Position numbers and translations under genes: made by a program
Notes under the pieces: generated by a model
The model's input: the letters and a program-made list of their open reading frames with translations, nothing else
Told to the model about the DNA's origin: nothing
Databases searched by the model: none
NCBI GenBank assembly: GCA_964574215.1
Contig: CAZNLR010000028.1
Span: 1-64,000, forward strand
Direction: 5' to 3'
Source of the DNA: GCA-2725625 sp964574215
Lineage (GTDB): Bacteria > Pseudomonadota > Alphaproteobacteria > Rhodospirillales > UBA2165
DNA: 64,000 bases
Part shown: positions 35,662 to 43,566 of the stretch, one piece after another
Layout of the letters: each line of letters opens with the position of its first letter
Position numbering within the stretch: the first letter of the stretch is position 1

Positions 35662-36726
35662 TTAGAATATATTGGTGATTTTTTTCCAGACGCCGCCGAT
35701 AAATCCTTCTTTCTCGCCGGCCTCATCCTCCTTTTTATTTTTGTCGCTTGTTTGTTTTTGAACGCTTTTGCTCGGCTGAGGCTGAGGCTGAGGCTGAGGC
35801 TGAGGCTGTGGGGTGGTGGTCACCGGTGGCGGAGCGGGTTGAGGAGAGGGCGTCGGTTCGATCGCCGGAGGCGCATCGTCGGATTTGAATACGCCGGTAA
35901 CACCATCGACCATCTTATCCCAAATGCCCTTTTCATTTTGATTGCCGTTATCGGTAGTATTGTCTCGAACCGCAGCGTTGGTTTTCGGCGCCGTTGATTT
36001 TGAAACCGGGCGAGAGGTGACCGTGGATTTCGGTTTTTTGGCCAAGGGAATGATCGGCGTCGGTCCGGTCACTCGAGGCGCATCTTTGCCAGCCGCGGCC
36101 GGAGATTTTTCCGGTAATTTGTCGATATTGGAACGCAGCGGCCGGGACGGCAGGTCCGGTTTGACAGTGGGAGCCTGAACGGGGCCCACAACCGGAAGCG
36201 TTTCCGATTTTGTCCTTGGATCGAAGGGATCCAATTGACCCGGCGGCAGGTTTAACCGGGGCGGCGGCGGTAAGGTGTCGTTCCGAGTAGGCGGCGCGGT
36301 GGTCGTAACTACCGGTTCCGGCGATAGCGGCGCCTGTTGCGGCGGCGCGATCTGAACCGGATTTTTATCCTTACTTTCAGTTTCATTGGTTAGTTGCTGA
36401 TTGCGGGCGGCCAGCAAATAATGAGCGAGATCGAAATAACCCTTTTCGATCGCCAGTCCCGCGGGGGTCAAGCCGTCTTCATTGACGGCATTGAGATCGG
36501 CGCCCGCATTCACCCGCGACCGGACCAGAGATATATTGTTGGCGCTGATGGCTTCAAACAGCTGTTTTATGAGCTGCTGTTTTTCTTCTGCCGATAGCGC
36601 CGGTTTTCCCTGGCCCAGGGTGGAACTGGTGCCGGCAACGTAAAGTGGCGCCGCCAGTAAAAGAATATACAGGGCGGTCAATGGCGCTATTGCAATTTTT
36701 CTAAATATTAATTTCGCTGCCATCAT
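35662..36726 (-). CDS. Secreted/membrane ankyrin-repeat protein with Pro-rich region
   Basis: A 354-residue protein. A hydrophobic N-terminus (about 10-32) may be a signal peptide or anchor. Residues about 50-115 form two ankyrin-type repeats (SLVRSRVNAGADLNAVNEDG then LTPAGLAIEKGYFDLAHYLL). The rest is proline- and threonine-rich, with a PQ dipeptide tract coded by a hexanucleotide repeat near the 3' end. The C-terminus (KEGFIGGVWKKITNIF) is a short amphipathic helix. Low-complexity Pro-rich regions suggest a periplasmic spacer. Function unknown. Confidence 0.75.
   Translation of the reverse strand: MMAAKLIFRKIAIAPLTALYILLLAAPLYVAGTSSTLGQGKPALSAEEKQQLIKQLFEAISANNISLVRSRVNAGADLNAVNEDGLTPAGLAIEKGYFDLAHYLLAARNQQLTNETESKDKNPVQIAPPQQAPLSPEPVVTTTAPPTRNDTLPPPPRLNLPPGQLDPFDPRTKSETLPVVGPVQAPTVKPDLPSRPLRSNIDKLPEKSPAAAGKDAPRVTGPTPIIPLAKKPKSTVTSRPVSKSTAPKTNAAVRDNTTDNGNQNEKGIWDKMVDGVTGVFKSDDAPPAIEPTPSPQPAPPPVTTTPQPQPQPQPQPQPSKSVQKQTSDKNKKEDEAGEKEGFIGGVWKKITNIF
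35774..35808. repeat. Hexanucleotide microsatellite GGCTGA x5.8
   Basis: Five full and one partial copy of GGCTGA within the ankyrin gene, giving alternating Pro-Gln on the coding strand. A tract this regular can change copy number by slippage, always in steps of two residues without frameshift. Confidence 0.8.
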
Positions 36727-36772
36727 TTTTCTTACGTTACAATTACGGCAAATTTTAGGAGACCGATTTAAT

Positions 36773-36904
36773 ATGGAAGCAAATTATAGCTTTCCCATCC
36801 CCAAGGCCATTGAAATGGCATCTCGTCAGGCAAAATACAAACAAAAGCTTTCATCTGCTATGATGAAGCCATATTTATCAACACTCGGGAACGGGGGCCA
36901 ATAG
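36773..36904 (+). CDS. Possible 43-residue small protein upstream of the selenoprotein gene
   Basis: The frame starts at an ATG with an AGGAG site 11 bases upstream and ends at TAG 36902-36904, which overlaps the ribosome site of the selenoprotein gene. The product is polar and basic (starts MEANYSFPIPKAIEMASRQA). No family is recognised. It could be a real small protein or a leader that couples translation to the selenoprotein gene. It is a candidate only. Confidence 0.4.
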   Translation: MEANYSFPIPKAIEMASRQAKYKQKLSSAMMKPYLSTLGNGGQ

Positions 36905-36915
36905 GAACGAATGAA

Positions 36916-37131
36916 ATGATAATTTCGATCGAATATTGCGTAGAATGAAATTACGAACCGCGGGCTCTCCGTGTGAGAGACTATCTGGTGGACCAATACG
37001 GCGTTGACGTCGAATTGGTGCGATCGGGCGGCGGCGTTTTTGAAATATCCGTCGATGGCATGTTGGCCTTCTCCAAGAAGAAAGAAGGGCGCTTTCCCGA
37101 AAATGAAGAATTAACCAACTTGGTCCCGTAA
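36916..37131 (+). CDS. Selenoprotein, SelW/Rdx (SelT/SelW/SelH) family, UGA read as selenocysteine
   Basis: A 71-residue protein if TGA at 36946-36948 (codon 11) is read as selenocysteine. The start is MIISIEYCVE-U-NYEPRALRV: the family has CxxC or CxxU at this place, followed by a Tyr. After it the C-terminal strand reads GGGVFEISVDG and the end KKEGRFPENEEL, both family signatures (GxFEVxVDG, GRFPxxxEL). So the TGA falls exactly on the second redox residue. A hairpin that could be the SECIS lies just downstream. A GG-rich site (AGGAA, 36903-36907) is 8 bases before the ATG. Fold is thioredoxin-like; role is presumably redox. Without Sec decoding, gene callers would miss it or report a truncated downstream frame. 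Confidence 0.85.
36949..36982 (+). promoter_or_regulatory. Candidate bacterial SECIS hairpin downstream of the UGA
   Basis: CTCTC (36965-36969) pairs perfectly with GAGAG (36975-36979) around the 5-base loop CGTGT. The loop begins 21 bases after the TGA and carries G as its second base. The lower stem adds G-C and G-T pairs with mismatches. These are the features of the bacterial SECIS consensus (distance, small loop, early G). Folding was not computed. Confidence 0.6.
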
Positions 37132-37162
37132 TTCCGGATTAATTTAGCCAGAGCGCATATCA

Positions 37163-37429
37163 TTGACACAAAAATCGAAAATATCGGAATGGCGGGTGCT
37201 GCTTTTGATGGCGCTCCGACGAGCTCACTATTGGGGGCATCGAAAGCTAAAACCCGGCATCCGGACTCTTGCCGGCATTCTGTTTATCATGGGCGGTGTA
37301 TTCGGATTTTTACCGATATTGGGATTTTGGATGATTCCGGTGGGCCTGTTGCTGATTGCTTTGGATATTCCGGCATTGCGTCAACCACTACGGCAATGGC
37401 TTCTAAAAAGGAAGCAGCAACTGAGATAA
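37163..37429 (+). CDS. Small membrane protein, unknown function
   Basis: The frame is 88 codons from a TTG at 37163; an ATG at 37208 is the alternative. The core has a strongly hydrophobic stretch (RTLAGILFIMGGVFGFLPILGFWMIPVGLLLIALDIPAL) forming two short helices, flanked by basic ends (RRAHYWGHRKLK and RQWLLKRKQQLR). Short proteins of this GFxPxLGFWMxPxG pattern are common in alphaproteobacteria and have no assigned role. It follows the selenoprotein by 31 bases and ends 38 bases before the GIY-YIG gene, so co-transcription is likely. The start is uncertain. Confidence 0.6.
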   Translation: MTQKSKISEWRVLLLMALRRAHYWGHRKLKPGIRTLAGILFIMGGVFGFLPILGFWMIPVGLLLIALDIPALRQPLRQWLLKRKQQLR

Positions 37430-37467
37430 ATTTGCCGCCGCAACCCGTATTGGTTATAGCTTGAACC

Positions 37468-37728
37468 ATGGGTCGGAAATTCAGTTTCGTATATGTCTTG
37501 GGCAGCAAGGGGACGGGCGGTTTTCGCACTTATGTGGGCTGGACAAACGATTTGGAACTTCGGCTGGAGACCCACAACAAGGGTACCGGCGCCCGGTCGA
37601 CCCGGGGAAGGACATGGCGATTGCTGTATGCGGAAAAATTTCTCACCAGGGGCGAAGCCATGAGCCGGGAGTGGCATTTGAAACGGGACAGAAGGCTGCG
37701 CGCCCATTTAGCGGAATCATGGAAATAA
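37468..37728 (+). CDS. GIY-YIG nuclease domain protein
   Basis: An 86-residue single-domain protein of the GIY-YIG superfamily in the short (UPF0213/YhbQ-type) form. The first strand FVYVLGSK and the second TYVGWTND carry the GIY-YIG signature (YVL...YVG), and Arg in LELRLETHN and a Glu/Arg in the MSREWHLKRD segment complete the active site. Small members of this group are linked to DNA repair or have unknown role. Its last 10 bases overlap the start of the next gene. Confidence 0.88.
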   Translation: MGRKFSFVYVLGSKGTGGFRTYVGWTNDLELRLETHNKGTGARSTRGRTWRLLYAEKFLTRGEAMSREWHLKRDRRLRAHLAESWK

Positions 37729-38429
37729 TCGCGGAAACAATTGTACGTCGAACCATAAGATTGAGTCTGGTAGCGGCTTTATCGTCAGCCGGATTTATGC
37801 TGACGGCGAAACCGGCCGAAGCGGCCGTTAAGTGCCCCGCCTATGACGGTTCGGTTCAGATTTTCGTCAAAAGCGATATGGGGAATGTTACTTACAATCG
37901 AAAACTCGATATTAAGGCGATCAACAGATTTGCAGCGAAGTCGGGAAAAATTTCGACGGCAAAAGGGACGCGGATACTGGGATTGACCAACTACGCCCAC
38001 CAAATCCGCTACGACACCCAGACCCGGGTGCAAAAAATTCGCCGCAATATTTATTGCGCTGTCGCCACAACGGTACGTCTTTGGGTGGGATTCACGGAAT
38101 TGACCGTATATTTGCCCCGGGACTACCATCCGGGCAGTTGTCAGTACAAAGTTATCTACCATCACGAAAACCGGCACGTTGCCGTATCCCGGCAAGCGAT
38201 GCAGCGCCATCTGCCGAAAATGCGCCAACGGCTGAATCAGTTGGTCAGGCATCTGAAACCGGTTGCCGCCTCATCGCCAAAAATAGCGTCGGACCGCGTT
38301 CTCGCCAATTTGACCAAAGGCATGAAATCGACCAACGCCGCATTCGAAAGGGATTTGCGTCGGGTAAACCGCAAGGTCGATCTGGATGAAAACGGCGTCG
38401 TCGTCAGAAAAAAATGCAAACGTTGGTAA
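37719..38429 (+). CDS. Secreted Zn-dependent protease-like protein (HExxH)
   Basis: From the ATG at 37719, inside the last codons of the GIY-YIG gene, a 236-residue protein follows. A signal peptide precedes AVKCPAYDG. The core contains YHHENRHVAVSRQAM with HENRH matching HExxH, and conserved Cys residues in KCP, NIYCA and GSCQYKV. This agrees with the DUF922 family of secreted zinc-dependent proteases. Its two halves of Arg/Lys-rich helices end in VRKKCKRW. Activity is not proven. The overlapping frame and direction indicate co-transcription with the GIY-YIG gene. Confidence 0.82.
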   Translation: MEIIAETIVRRTIRLSLVAALSSAGFMLTAKPAEAAVKCPAYDGSVQIFVKSDMGNVTYNRKLDIKAINRFAAKSGKISTAKGTRILGLTNYAHQIRYDTQTRVQKIRRNIYCAVATTVRLWVGFTELTVYLPRDYHPGSCQYKVIYHHENRHVAVSRQAMQRHLPKMRQRLNQLVRHLKPVAASSPKIASDRVLANLTKGMKSTNAAFERDLRRVNRKVDLDENGVVVRKKCKRW

Positions 38430-38439
38430 GGGGGGAATC

Positions 38440-39201
38440 ATGCTCAAATTGTATCACTATTGGAGTTCGGTCTGCGCGCAGAAGGTCCGCATTGTCCTGG
38501 CCGAAAAAAAACTTACCCAAGGAGCCGATTGGGAAAGCCACCACTTGGATTTATTCGAGTTCGACCAATTGCAGCCCTGGTATATGAAACTCAACAATAA
38601 AGGTGTGGTGCCGACCCTGGACCATGACGGCCATATCGTCACAGAATCCAATATTATCTGCGAGTACTTGGACGAAGTATTCCCGGAAATAAAACTAAGT
38701 CCATCCAATGCCCAAGACCGGACACGGATGCGCAAATGGATGCTTATATCCGAGGAAGACCTCCATGACGCCATTGCCGTGGCCTCTTTCAACAAACGGC
38801 ACCGGGCGCGCATGTTGGCGAAATATTCCATTGCCGAAGTTCAGCACAAGCTGGAGAAACTCGGCAATTCGGACCTAGCCGCGACAACCACTGAACGTCT
38901 TAAAAACGGCATGCCGGAGGATCAGGAAGACGCCGCATATAAGAAAATCGAACAGGTTCTGGATTGGATGGAGGAGGGATTGACGGCCGGCCCTTGGCTG
39001 GTCGGTGATCATCACACACTCGCCGATATCGCCATGATGTCCTATATCAACCGGATCGAAGTGCTCGACCGCCCCCAATTAATCGGCGCAGATGCGCGGC
39101 CCCAAATCGCAAACTGGTGGGCGCGGGTTCAGGAACTGAAAAGCTTCCAAGAGATGATGGCGTTCAAAAACCCCGACACCTCTGATCCGCTGCCACGATA
39201 A
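38440..39201 (+). CDS. Glutathione S-transferase family protein
   Basis: A 253-residue protein with the GST thioredoxin-like domain (MLKLYHYWSSVCAQKVRIVLAEKKL) carrying an early active-site Ser/Cys in SSVCAQKVR, the cis-Pro in KGVVPTLDHDG and the ES motif (VTESNIICEYLDE). The helical C-terminal domain includes WLVGDHHTLADIAMMSY. The start ATG at 38440 follows AAGGGGGG. The frame opens 18 codons earlier, but that part lies in the upstream gene. Likely a detoxification or dehalogenation GST, cytoplasmic. Confidence 0.9.
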   Translation: MLKLYHYWSSVCAQKVRIVLAEKKLTQGADWESHHLDLFEFDQLQPWYMKLNNKGVVPTLDHDGHIVTESNIICEYLDEVFPEIKLSPSNAQDRTRMRKWMLISEEDLHDAIAVASFNKRHRARMLAKYSIAEVQHKLEKLGNSDLAATTTERLKNGMPEDQEDAAYKKIEQVLDWMEEGLTAGPWLVGDHHTLADIAMMSYINRIEVLDRPQLIGADARPQIANWWARVQELKSFQEMMAFKNPDTSDPLPR

Positions 39202-39307
39202 ATTATCCCTTAACCTTTTATGTGGATTAAGTTAGATGTGGTTGTAATCAGAAGTAGTGCATTCGAATTTCGGATGTCTTATACTTCAACCGTGAATGGA
39301 CAGGGAC

Positions 39308-39598
39308 ATGTCGGATAATAATCGTCAGCACGAGCGAAAGTCGGTCCTCGCCGACGCTAAACTTTTTCTGGAAAGCGGGCAGGCGACCTGCACCGTTCAG
39401 GATATATCCATGGGCGGGGCGAAGATCGAGACGACCTGTGATCTTGAAGCCAAGCAGAACGTCGACCTTCATTTCGACAACTTCGGAGATTTCTCTGCGC
39501 TGGTCGCCTGGCGGCGCAACAACCTGTCCGGCCTGAAATTCACCGGCAATCAGGATGCCATCGGCGAAATGCTGGTCGCCATGGCCATGTACAGCTGA
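39308..39598 (+). CDS. PilZ-domain protein
   Basis: A 96-residue protein (ATG at 39308, with CAGGGAC just before it; 39296 is an alternative). It consists of a single PilZ domain: the N-terminal QHERKSV gives the RxxxR-like c-di-GMP switch region, and DISMGGAKIET gives the (D/N)xSxxG motif. The first motif reads HERKSVLADA, so it is a somewhat degenerate RxxxR. With the GGDEF-EAL protein it may belong to cyclic di-GMP signalling. Stands alone after gst. Confidence 0.85.
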   Translation: MSDNNRQHERKSVLADAKLFLESGQATCTVQDISMGGAKIETTCDLEAKQNVDLHFDNFGDFSALVAWRRNNLSGLKFTGNQDAIGEMLVAMAMYS

Positions 39599-39684
39599 GG
39601 CAGCCGGGCAATACTCTTTAAAATTTTAACTTCGTCCATTCTCGTCTGAAAATCACCGAAAGAACTTAATAGTACATTTTGATC

Positions 39685-40095
39685 ATGGCCTATCGTTACC
39701 TTATCGATCACGACGCGAACTGTATCTTCATGGAGCATTTTGATGGATATGAGCTTAACGAAGGAATCGATGGAGTATTCAAAGTTGCCGAAGATCCTTC
39801 GTTTCGTCATGGCATGAATATTCTTCGTGATACGCGTCGGGTCCATCTACCGGAACAGCAAACATTTAAATATTTTAGAGAGGCCACGAAGCGTTTATCA
39901 GGTGATACTGGTAATCGGTTTGGTAATATTCGCTTCGCGTGGGTCGTGGGCAGTGCAAAAGATTATGCCAATGCACACAGATGGTCCGTGTCGGCACGGT
40001 GGGGGGCAGGGATCGAAAGAAAACCTTTTCGGGGAATCGAGGCGGCCTTTCTATGGCTCGATATTTCCGAGGGCTACAAAATTAGTTACCCCTAA
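39685..40095 (+). CDS. Hypothetical protein of about 136 residues
   Basis: The sequence MAYRYLIDHDANCIFMEHFDGYELNEG followed by ILRDTRR resembles SpoIIAA/STAS-like single-domain proteins common in alphaproteobacteria. The start is taken at the ATG 39685, since a TTG at 39679 is the only earlier option. Soluble, without membrane segment. It stands between the PilZ gene and a histidine kinase on the same strand. I cannot name it. Confidence 0.65.
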   Translation: MAYRYLIDHDANCIFMEHFDGYELNEGIDGVFKVAEDPSFRHGMNILRDTRRVHLPEQQTFKYFREATKRLSGDTGNRFGNIRFAWVVGSAKDYANAHRWSVSARWGAGIERKPFRGIEAAFLWLDISEGYKISYP

Positions 40096-40280
40096 ATGAC
40101 CCGTTTCTTTACCAGCGCATTTCATCCAATTCCGGAAACCATTTATGGATTCAATAGATAAATTTTTCACGGGTTAAGGGTATATCTCAATTGCCTACCA
40201 AAATAATCCAATATATAATTGTTATTATTAAAGATTAAAATCCAATTGCATAAGACTTCAATTTTAGAAAGTTAGATGCA

Positions 40281-42110
40281 TTGATTTCCCGGGAAAAAAC
40301 AATTTCACGTTATTTGTTATCACTCGTTATTGTAATCAGCGGGATTATTTTCCTTGCCGATTTGGCACTACCGTTGGGCGTCGCGTCCGGCATATTGTAT
40401 GTAGCGCCCGTACTCGTTAGCGGATGGTTTCCAAAACGCAGATACATTTTTGCCGTGGCTTTGGGCGGGTCGGTACTGACCATTCTGGGGTTTCTATGGT
40501 CCCCCGACGGCGGTACGGCCTGGGTCGTCCTGACCAATCGCGGCATGGCGCTGGTTGCCATTTGGCTGACGGCATTTCTTTTTGCCATACGTCTCACTGA
40601 ACGCAGAAAGTCCCAGGCTCGAATTCGGGACAATGAAGAGCGTCTGCGCGCCGTCATTGATACGGCGGTTGACGGGATCATTACCATTGACGAAACCGGC
40701 CGAATTGAATCCGTTAATCCCGCAGTTGAGACCATGTTTGGGTATGGGATTGAGGAATTGGTCGGCGAGAACGTGAGTATTCTGATGCCTGAACCCAATC
40801 ATTCCCGGCACAATGACTACATTGCCAATTTCATCCGAACGGGTGAGGCAAAGATTATCGGCGCCGGACGCGAGACGGAGGCAAGAAAAAAAGACGGTAC
40901 GATTTTTCCCGCCCATCTATCCGTCAGCGCCTTCGCCGCCGGGGGACGTAATTATTTTTCCGGCATGGTTCGCGATTTATCGGCCTTCCGGGATGCGGAA
41001 AAAGACCGACAGCGATTTGCCGATGCCTTGGCGCAAATGGATGTGGGCGTTGTGGTCTGGGACCGCGACAAAAAGTTATTGTTTTTTAATCAGGCCTATA
41101 CGGAAAAAATGGGAGATATCGGTAAACAGCTCAAGCGGGGCACACCCTACCGTGAACACATTACCAGATTGGCTCAACACCGGAATGAACATGGACATCT
41201 GGACCCCAATCCGGACCAATGGATTGAAGAGCGCGTTAGGGAAATGGAAGGCGACCTGCCGCCTACCGATATTATGATTGTCGATGGTTCCTGGCTTCGT
41301 ATCAGCCGCCAGAAATTAAAGGACGGCAGCATAATTTCCGTTCATTTCGACGTCACCGAATTGAAGCAGCTTGAACAAAATGCCGAGGTCGCGAATCGGG
41401 CGAAAAGTGATTTTCTAGCCAATATGTCGCATGAGGTCCGCACGCCCTTGAATGCGATTATTGGCTTCTCCGACGCCTTGAGATCAAACATACTGGGGCC
41501 GTTGGAGAATGATAAACAAAAGGACTACATCGAAAATATTCACGGGTCCGGACTTCATCTGCTGGAATTAATAAATGACATCTTGGATGTTTCCGTTCTC
41601 GAAACCGGCCACCTCAAAATATATGAAACGGTTGTTGACCCAAGTGAATGCGTTGCAACGGCGTTGAGCATGGTCTCCGTCAGGGCTACGGAAAAAAATA
41701 TAAAATTGCAGAATTCGGTTAGCGAAAAGGTGCCTAACATTTTTGCCGATGAACGAAGAATAAAACAAATTCTGGTTAATCTTCTTTCCAATGCGGTTAA
41801 GTACACCGATCCCGGAGGGTTGGTGGAAATCGGCGTGAAGTTGATGGACAACGGTGCTTTTACCTTTGAGATTGAAGATAGCGGCATCGGGATAAAAAAT
41901 GAGGAAATCTCGGAAGCTTTGGAGAAATTCAACCGGTTGCCCGATGGGCAATTTATCGCCGGCTCGGACGGAATGGGGTTGGGATTGCCGTTGGTCAAGG
42001 GACTGGTGAAAGCCCATGACGGCGAGCTTTATATCGACAGTGAATTCGGCGTCGGCACGACCGTTCGGGTCGAACTGCCAAGTAAGCGCGTGGTATCCGC
42101 AATAAACTAA
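40281..42110 (+). CDS. Membrane PAS histidine kinase
   Basis: A 609-residue kinase. It begins with four hydrophobic segments (about 11-105, including VISGIIFLADLALPLGVASG) that form a membrane sensor, followed by PAS1 (about 120-235), PAS2 (about 245-360), the HisKA domain with FLANMSHEVRTPLNAIIGF carrying the phosphorylated His, and an HATPase_c domain with the N, G1 and G2 boxes (NLLSNAVKYT, DSGIGI, GMGLGLPLVKGL). The frame begins at TTG 40281; the exact start is uncertain as no ATG precedes it in frame. No receiver follows it, so the partner regulator lies elsewhere. The downstream tRNA terminator at 42171 follows the gene. Confidence 0.92.
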   Translation: MISREKTISRYLLSLVIVISGIIFLADLALPLGVASGILYVAPVLVSGWFPKRRYIFAVALGGSVLTILGFLWSPDGGTAWVVLTNRGMALVAIWLTAFLFAIRLTERRKSQARIRDNEERLRAVIDTAVDGIITIDETGRIESVNPAVETMFGYGIEELVGENVSILMPEPNHSRHNDYIANFIRTGEAKIIGAGRETEARKKDGTIFPAHLSVSAFAAGGRNYFSGMVRDLSAFRDAEKDRQRFADALAQMDVGVVVWDRDKKLLFFNQAYTEKMGDIGKQLKRGTPYREHITRLAQHRNEHGHLDPNPDQWIEERVREMEGDLPPTDIMIVDGSWLRISRQKLKDGSIISVHFDVTELKQLEQNAEVANRAKSDFLANMSHEVRTPLNAIIGFSDALRSNILGPLENDKQKDYIENIHGSGLHLLELINDILDVSVLETGHLKIYETVVDPSECVATALSMVSVRATEKNIKLQNSVSEKVPNIFADERRIKQILVNLLSNAVKYTDPGGLVEIGVKLMDNGAFTFEIEDSGIGIKNEEISEALEKFNRLPDGQFIAGSDGMGLGLPLVKGLVKAHDGELYIDSEFGVGTTVRVELPSKRVVSAIN

Positions 42111-42170
42111 GTCCCCGGGGTCCTCGATTTGATCGGTGAGATCGAAGACCAGTGAAACGCCTGGATGCAG

Positions 42171-42208
42171 AAAAAAAGGGCTGGCCCGCAATTGGACCAG
42201 CCCTTTTC
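42171..42208. terminator. Bidirectional Rho-independent terminator
   Basis: AAAAGGGCTGG (42174-42184) and CCAGCCCTTTT (42197-42207) form an 11-base stem with a 12-base loop. T-runs follow on both strands, longer on the minus strand. It lies between the histidine kinase and the tRNA genes and ends the leftward tRNA transcript. Confidence 0.85.
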
Positions 42209-42215
42209 GTGTTGG

Positions 42216-42287
42216 CTCGGGAGGAGGGATTCGAACCCCCGACCGGACGGTTAACAGCCGTCAGCTCTACCGCTGAGCTACTCCCGA
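42216..42287 (-). tRNA. tRNA-Asn (GTT)
   Basis: Minus-strand cloverleaf with 7-base acceptor arms (TCGGGAG/CTCCCGA), D arm GCTC/GAGC, anticodon loop CTGTTAA with GTT, T arm with the TTCGAAT loop and discriminator G. No CCA is encoded. Lies close after tRNA-Cys. Confidence 0.95.
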
Positions 42288-42294
42288 TCAGTAA

Positions 42295-42368
42295 TGGAGG
42301 CGCGGACCGGAATCGAACCGGTGTTCACGGCTTTGCAGGCCGCTGCGTAGCCACTCCGCCACCGCGCC
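42295..42368 (-). tRNA. tRNA-Cys (GCA)
   Basis: Minus-strand cloverleaf with acceptor GGCGCGG/CCGCGCC, anticodon loop containing GCA, T loop TTCGATT and discriminator U. The 3' CCA is encoded (42295-42297). First gene of a two-tRNA transcript. Confidence 0.95.
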
Positions 42369-42597
42369 ACCTTGGTAAACGATCCAAAAAGTGGTGTCGC
42401 GCCAATCTTCACAGGCCAGCCACGGTATGCGGCCCGGAAGGCTGGCGAAATTAGACTTTGCGCTACTTCTGGTCAAGGCGCGTTTGACCCGTTCTTTAAT
42501 TTTTTCACGATCCCCTATCGAATTCGGTGGACCAAACGCTCTGAGATGGTAAAAAACGGGATAATTTTAAGGCATTTTACGACAAAGGTATCCGAGC

Positions 42598-43251
42598 ATG
42601 GACTACGCCGCTGTAAGACACAATATGGTGGAAAGCCAGATTCGCACAAATGATGTGACGAGCACCGCGATCATCGCGGCCATGGAAGAAATTCCCCGTG
42701 AAAAATTCGTGCCTGATGACAAAGCCGGCATCGCCTATATCGATGAAGCGATTGCCGTCAGCGATGGACGTTATTTGATGGAGCCGATGGTGCTTGCCCG
42801 CTTATTGCAGGCGGCGCAAATCGAAGAGTCGGATGTTATTTTGGATATCGGCTGTGGCACCGGTTATTCATCGGCGGTATTGGCCAATCTGGCCGGAACC
42901 GTCGTGGCGGTCGAAGAGGATAGCGATCTGGCCCAAAAAGCCACTTCATTGCTGACCGAACTGGGGATCGACAATGCCGCCGTTATCGAAGCGCCTCTGA
43001 CCAGCGGCTATGGTAAACAGTCGCCCTATGACGTTATCGTTTTCAGTGGTGCGGTAGAAGAGATACCCCAGGCGGTTGTCGACCAATTGGCCGAAGGCGG
43101 GCGGCTCATTTGCATCCTGGCTAAAGGCGACGGTCTCGGCCGCGGTACACTTTTGGTGAAAAACGGCGATTCGGTATTGGAACGTGAATTATTCGACGCG
43201 GGATCGCCGGTATTGCCCGGATTTGCTAAAAAATCCGCGTTCACTTTTTAA
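42598..43251 (+). CDS. Protein-L-isoaspartate O-methyltransferase family protein
   Basis: A 217-residue protein of the PCMT family. It has AAVRHNMVESQIRTNDV at the start, IPREKFVPDD, the SAM-binding glycine motif VILDIGCGTGYSSAVLA, and the end segment QLAEGGRLICIL. The enzyme would methylate isoaspartyl residues in damaged proteins; the family also has members of other function. The start ATG follows AAGGTATCC. In alphaproteobacteria this gene usually sits upstream of tolC, as it does here. Confidence 0.9.
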   Translation: MDYAAVRHNMVESQIRTNDVTSTAIIAAMEEIPREKFVPDDKAGIAYIDEAIAVSDGRYLMEPMVLARLLQAAQIEESDVILDIGCGTGYSSAVLANLAGTVVAVEEDSDLAQKATSLLTELGIDNAAVIEAPLTSGYGKQSPYDVIVFSGAVEEIPQAVVDQLAEGGRLICILAKGDGLGRGTLLVKNGDSVLERELFDAGSPVLPGFAKKSAFTF

Positions 43252-43566
43252 AATACTTGAAAATAGACGAGTGAAGTGCCGTCAGGCTCAAATTACACGT
43301 TTCACGTGGGAAAGGGCTGTTGACCTAAAAAGTCGCATTATATAGTGTGAATTAGGTTTTGATTATACAATATTTGGGATTTCACTGTAGTTGGAAGTAT
43401 AATTTCGCAAGGATTTAGTAATACTTTTTAAATAATGTGAAATGGGAAATTTCTTAAGATCCATTGGGTCGAATAAAGGTTTCCGATTGGGTGATTTAAG
43501 GTGGTGGACCACTTGCGGGGCGTCCAGGAGACGAGCGGACGCAAAATGGTCCAAATGAGGGACATA
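43252..43566. other. AT-rich gap upstream of tolC
   Basis: About 310 bases without a supported gene. A promoter-like TTGACC is at 43320-43325, with AT-rich TATATAG-like sequence starting 13-17 bases later. A small inverted repeat CACG-TTTCA-CGTG lies at about 43302-43314. These may be the tolC promoter or a stress-regulated site. Confidence 0.35.

Noticed and set aside
37461..37718. Upstream extension of the HExxH protein frame through the GIY-YIG gene
   Set aside because: The frame is open only because the GIY-YIG gene lacks stops in it; the signal peptide begins at ATG 37719.
42216..42368. tRNA genes as an integration site
   Set aside because: No integrase, no repeat of the tRNA 3' end nearby and only housekeeping neighbours.
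42640..43251. A second selenocysteine candidate among other genes with in-frame stops
   Set aside because: No other split family-matching frame with TGA in a redox motif was found in the window.
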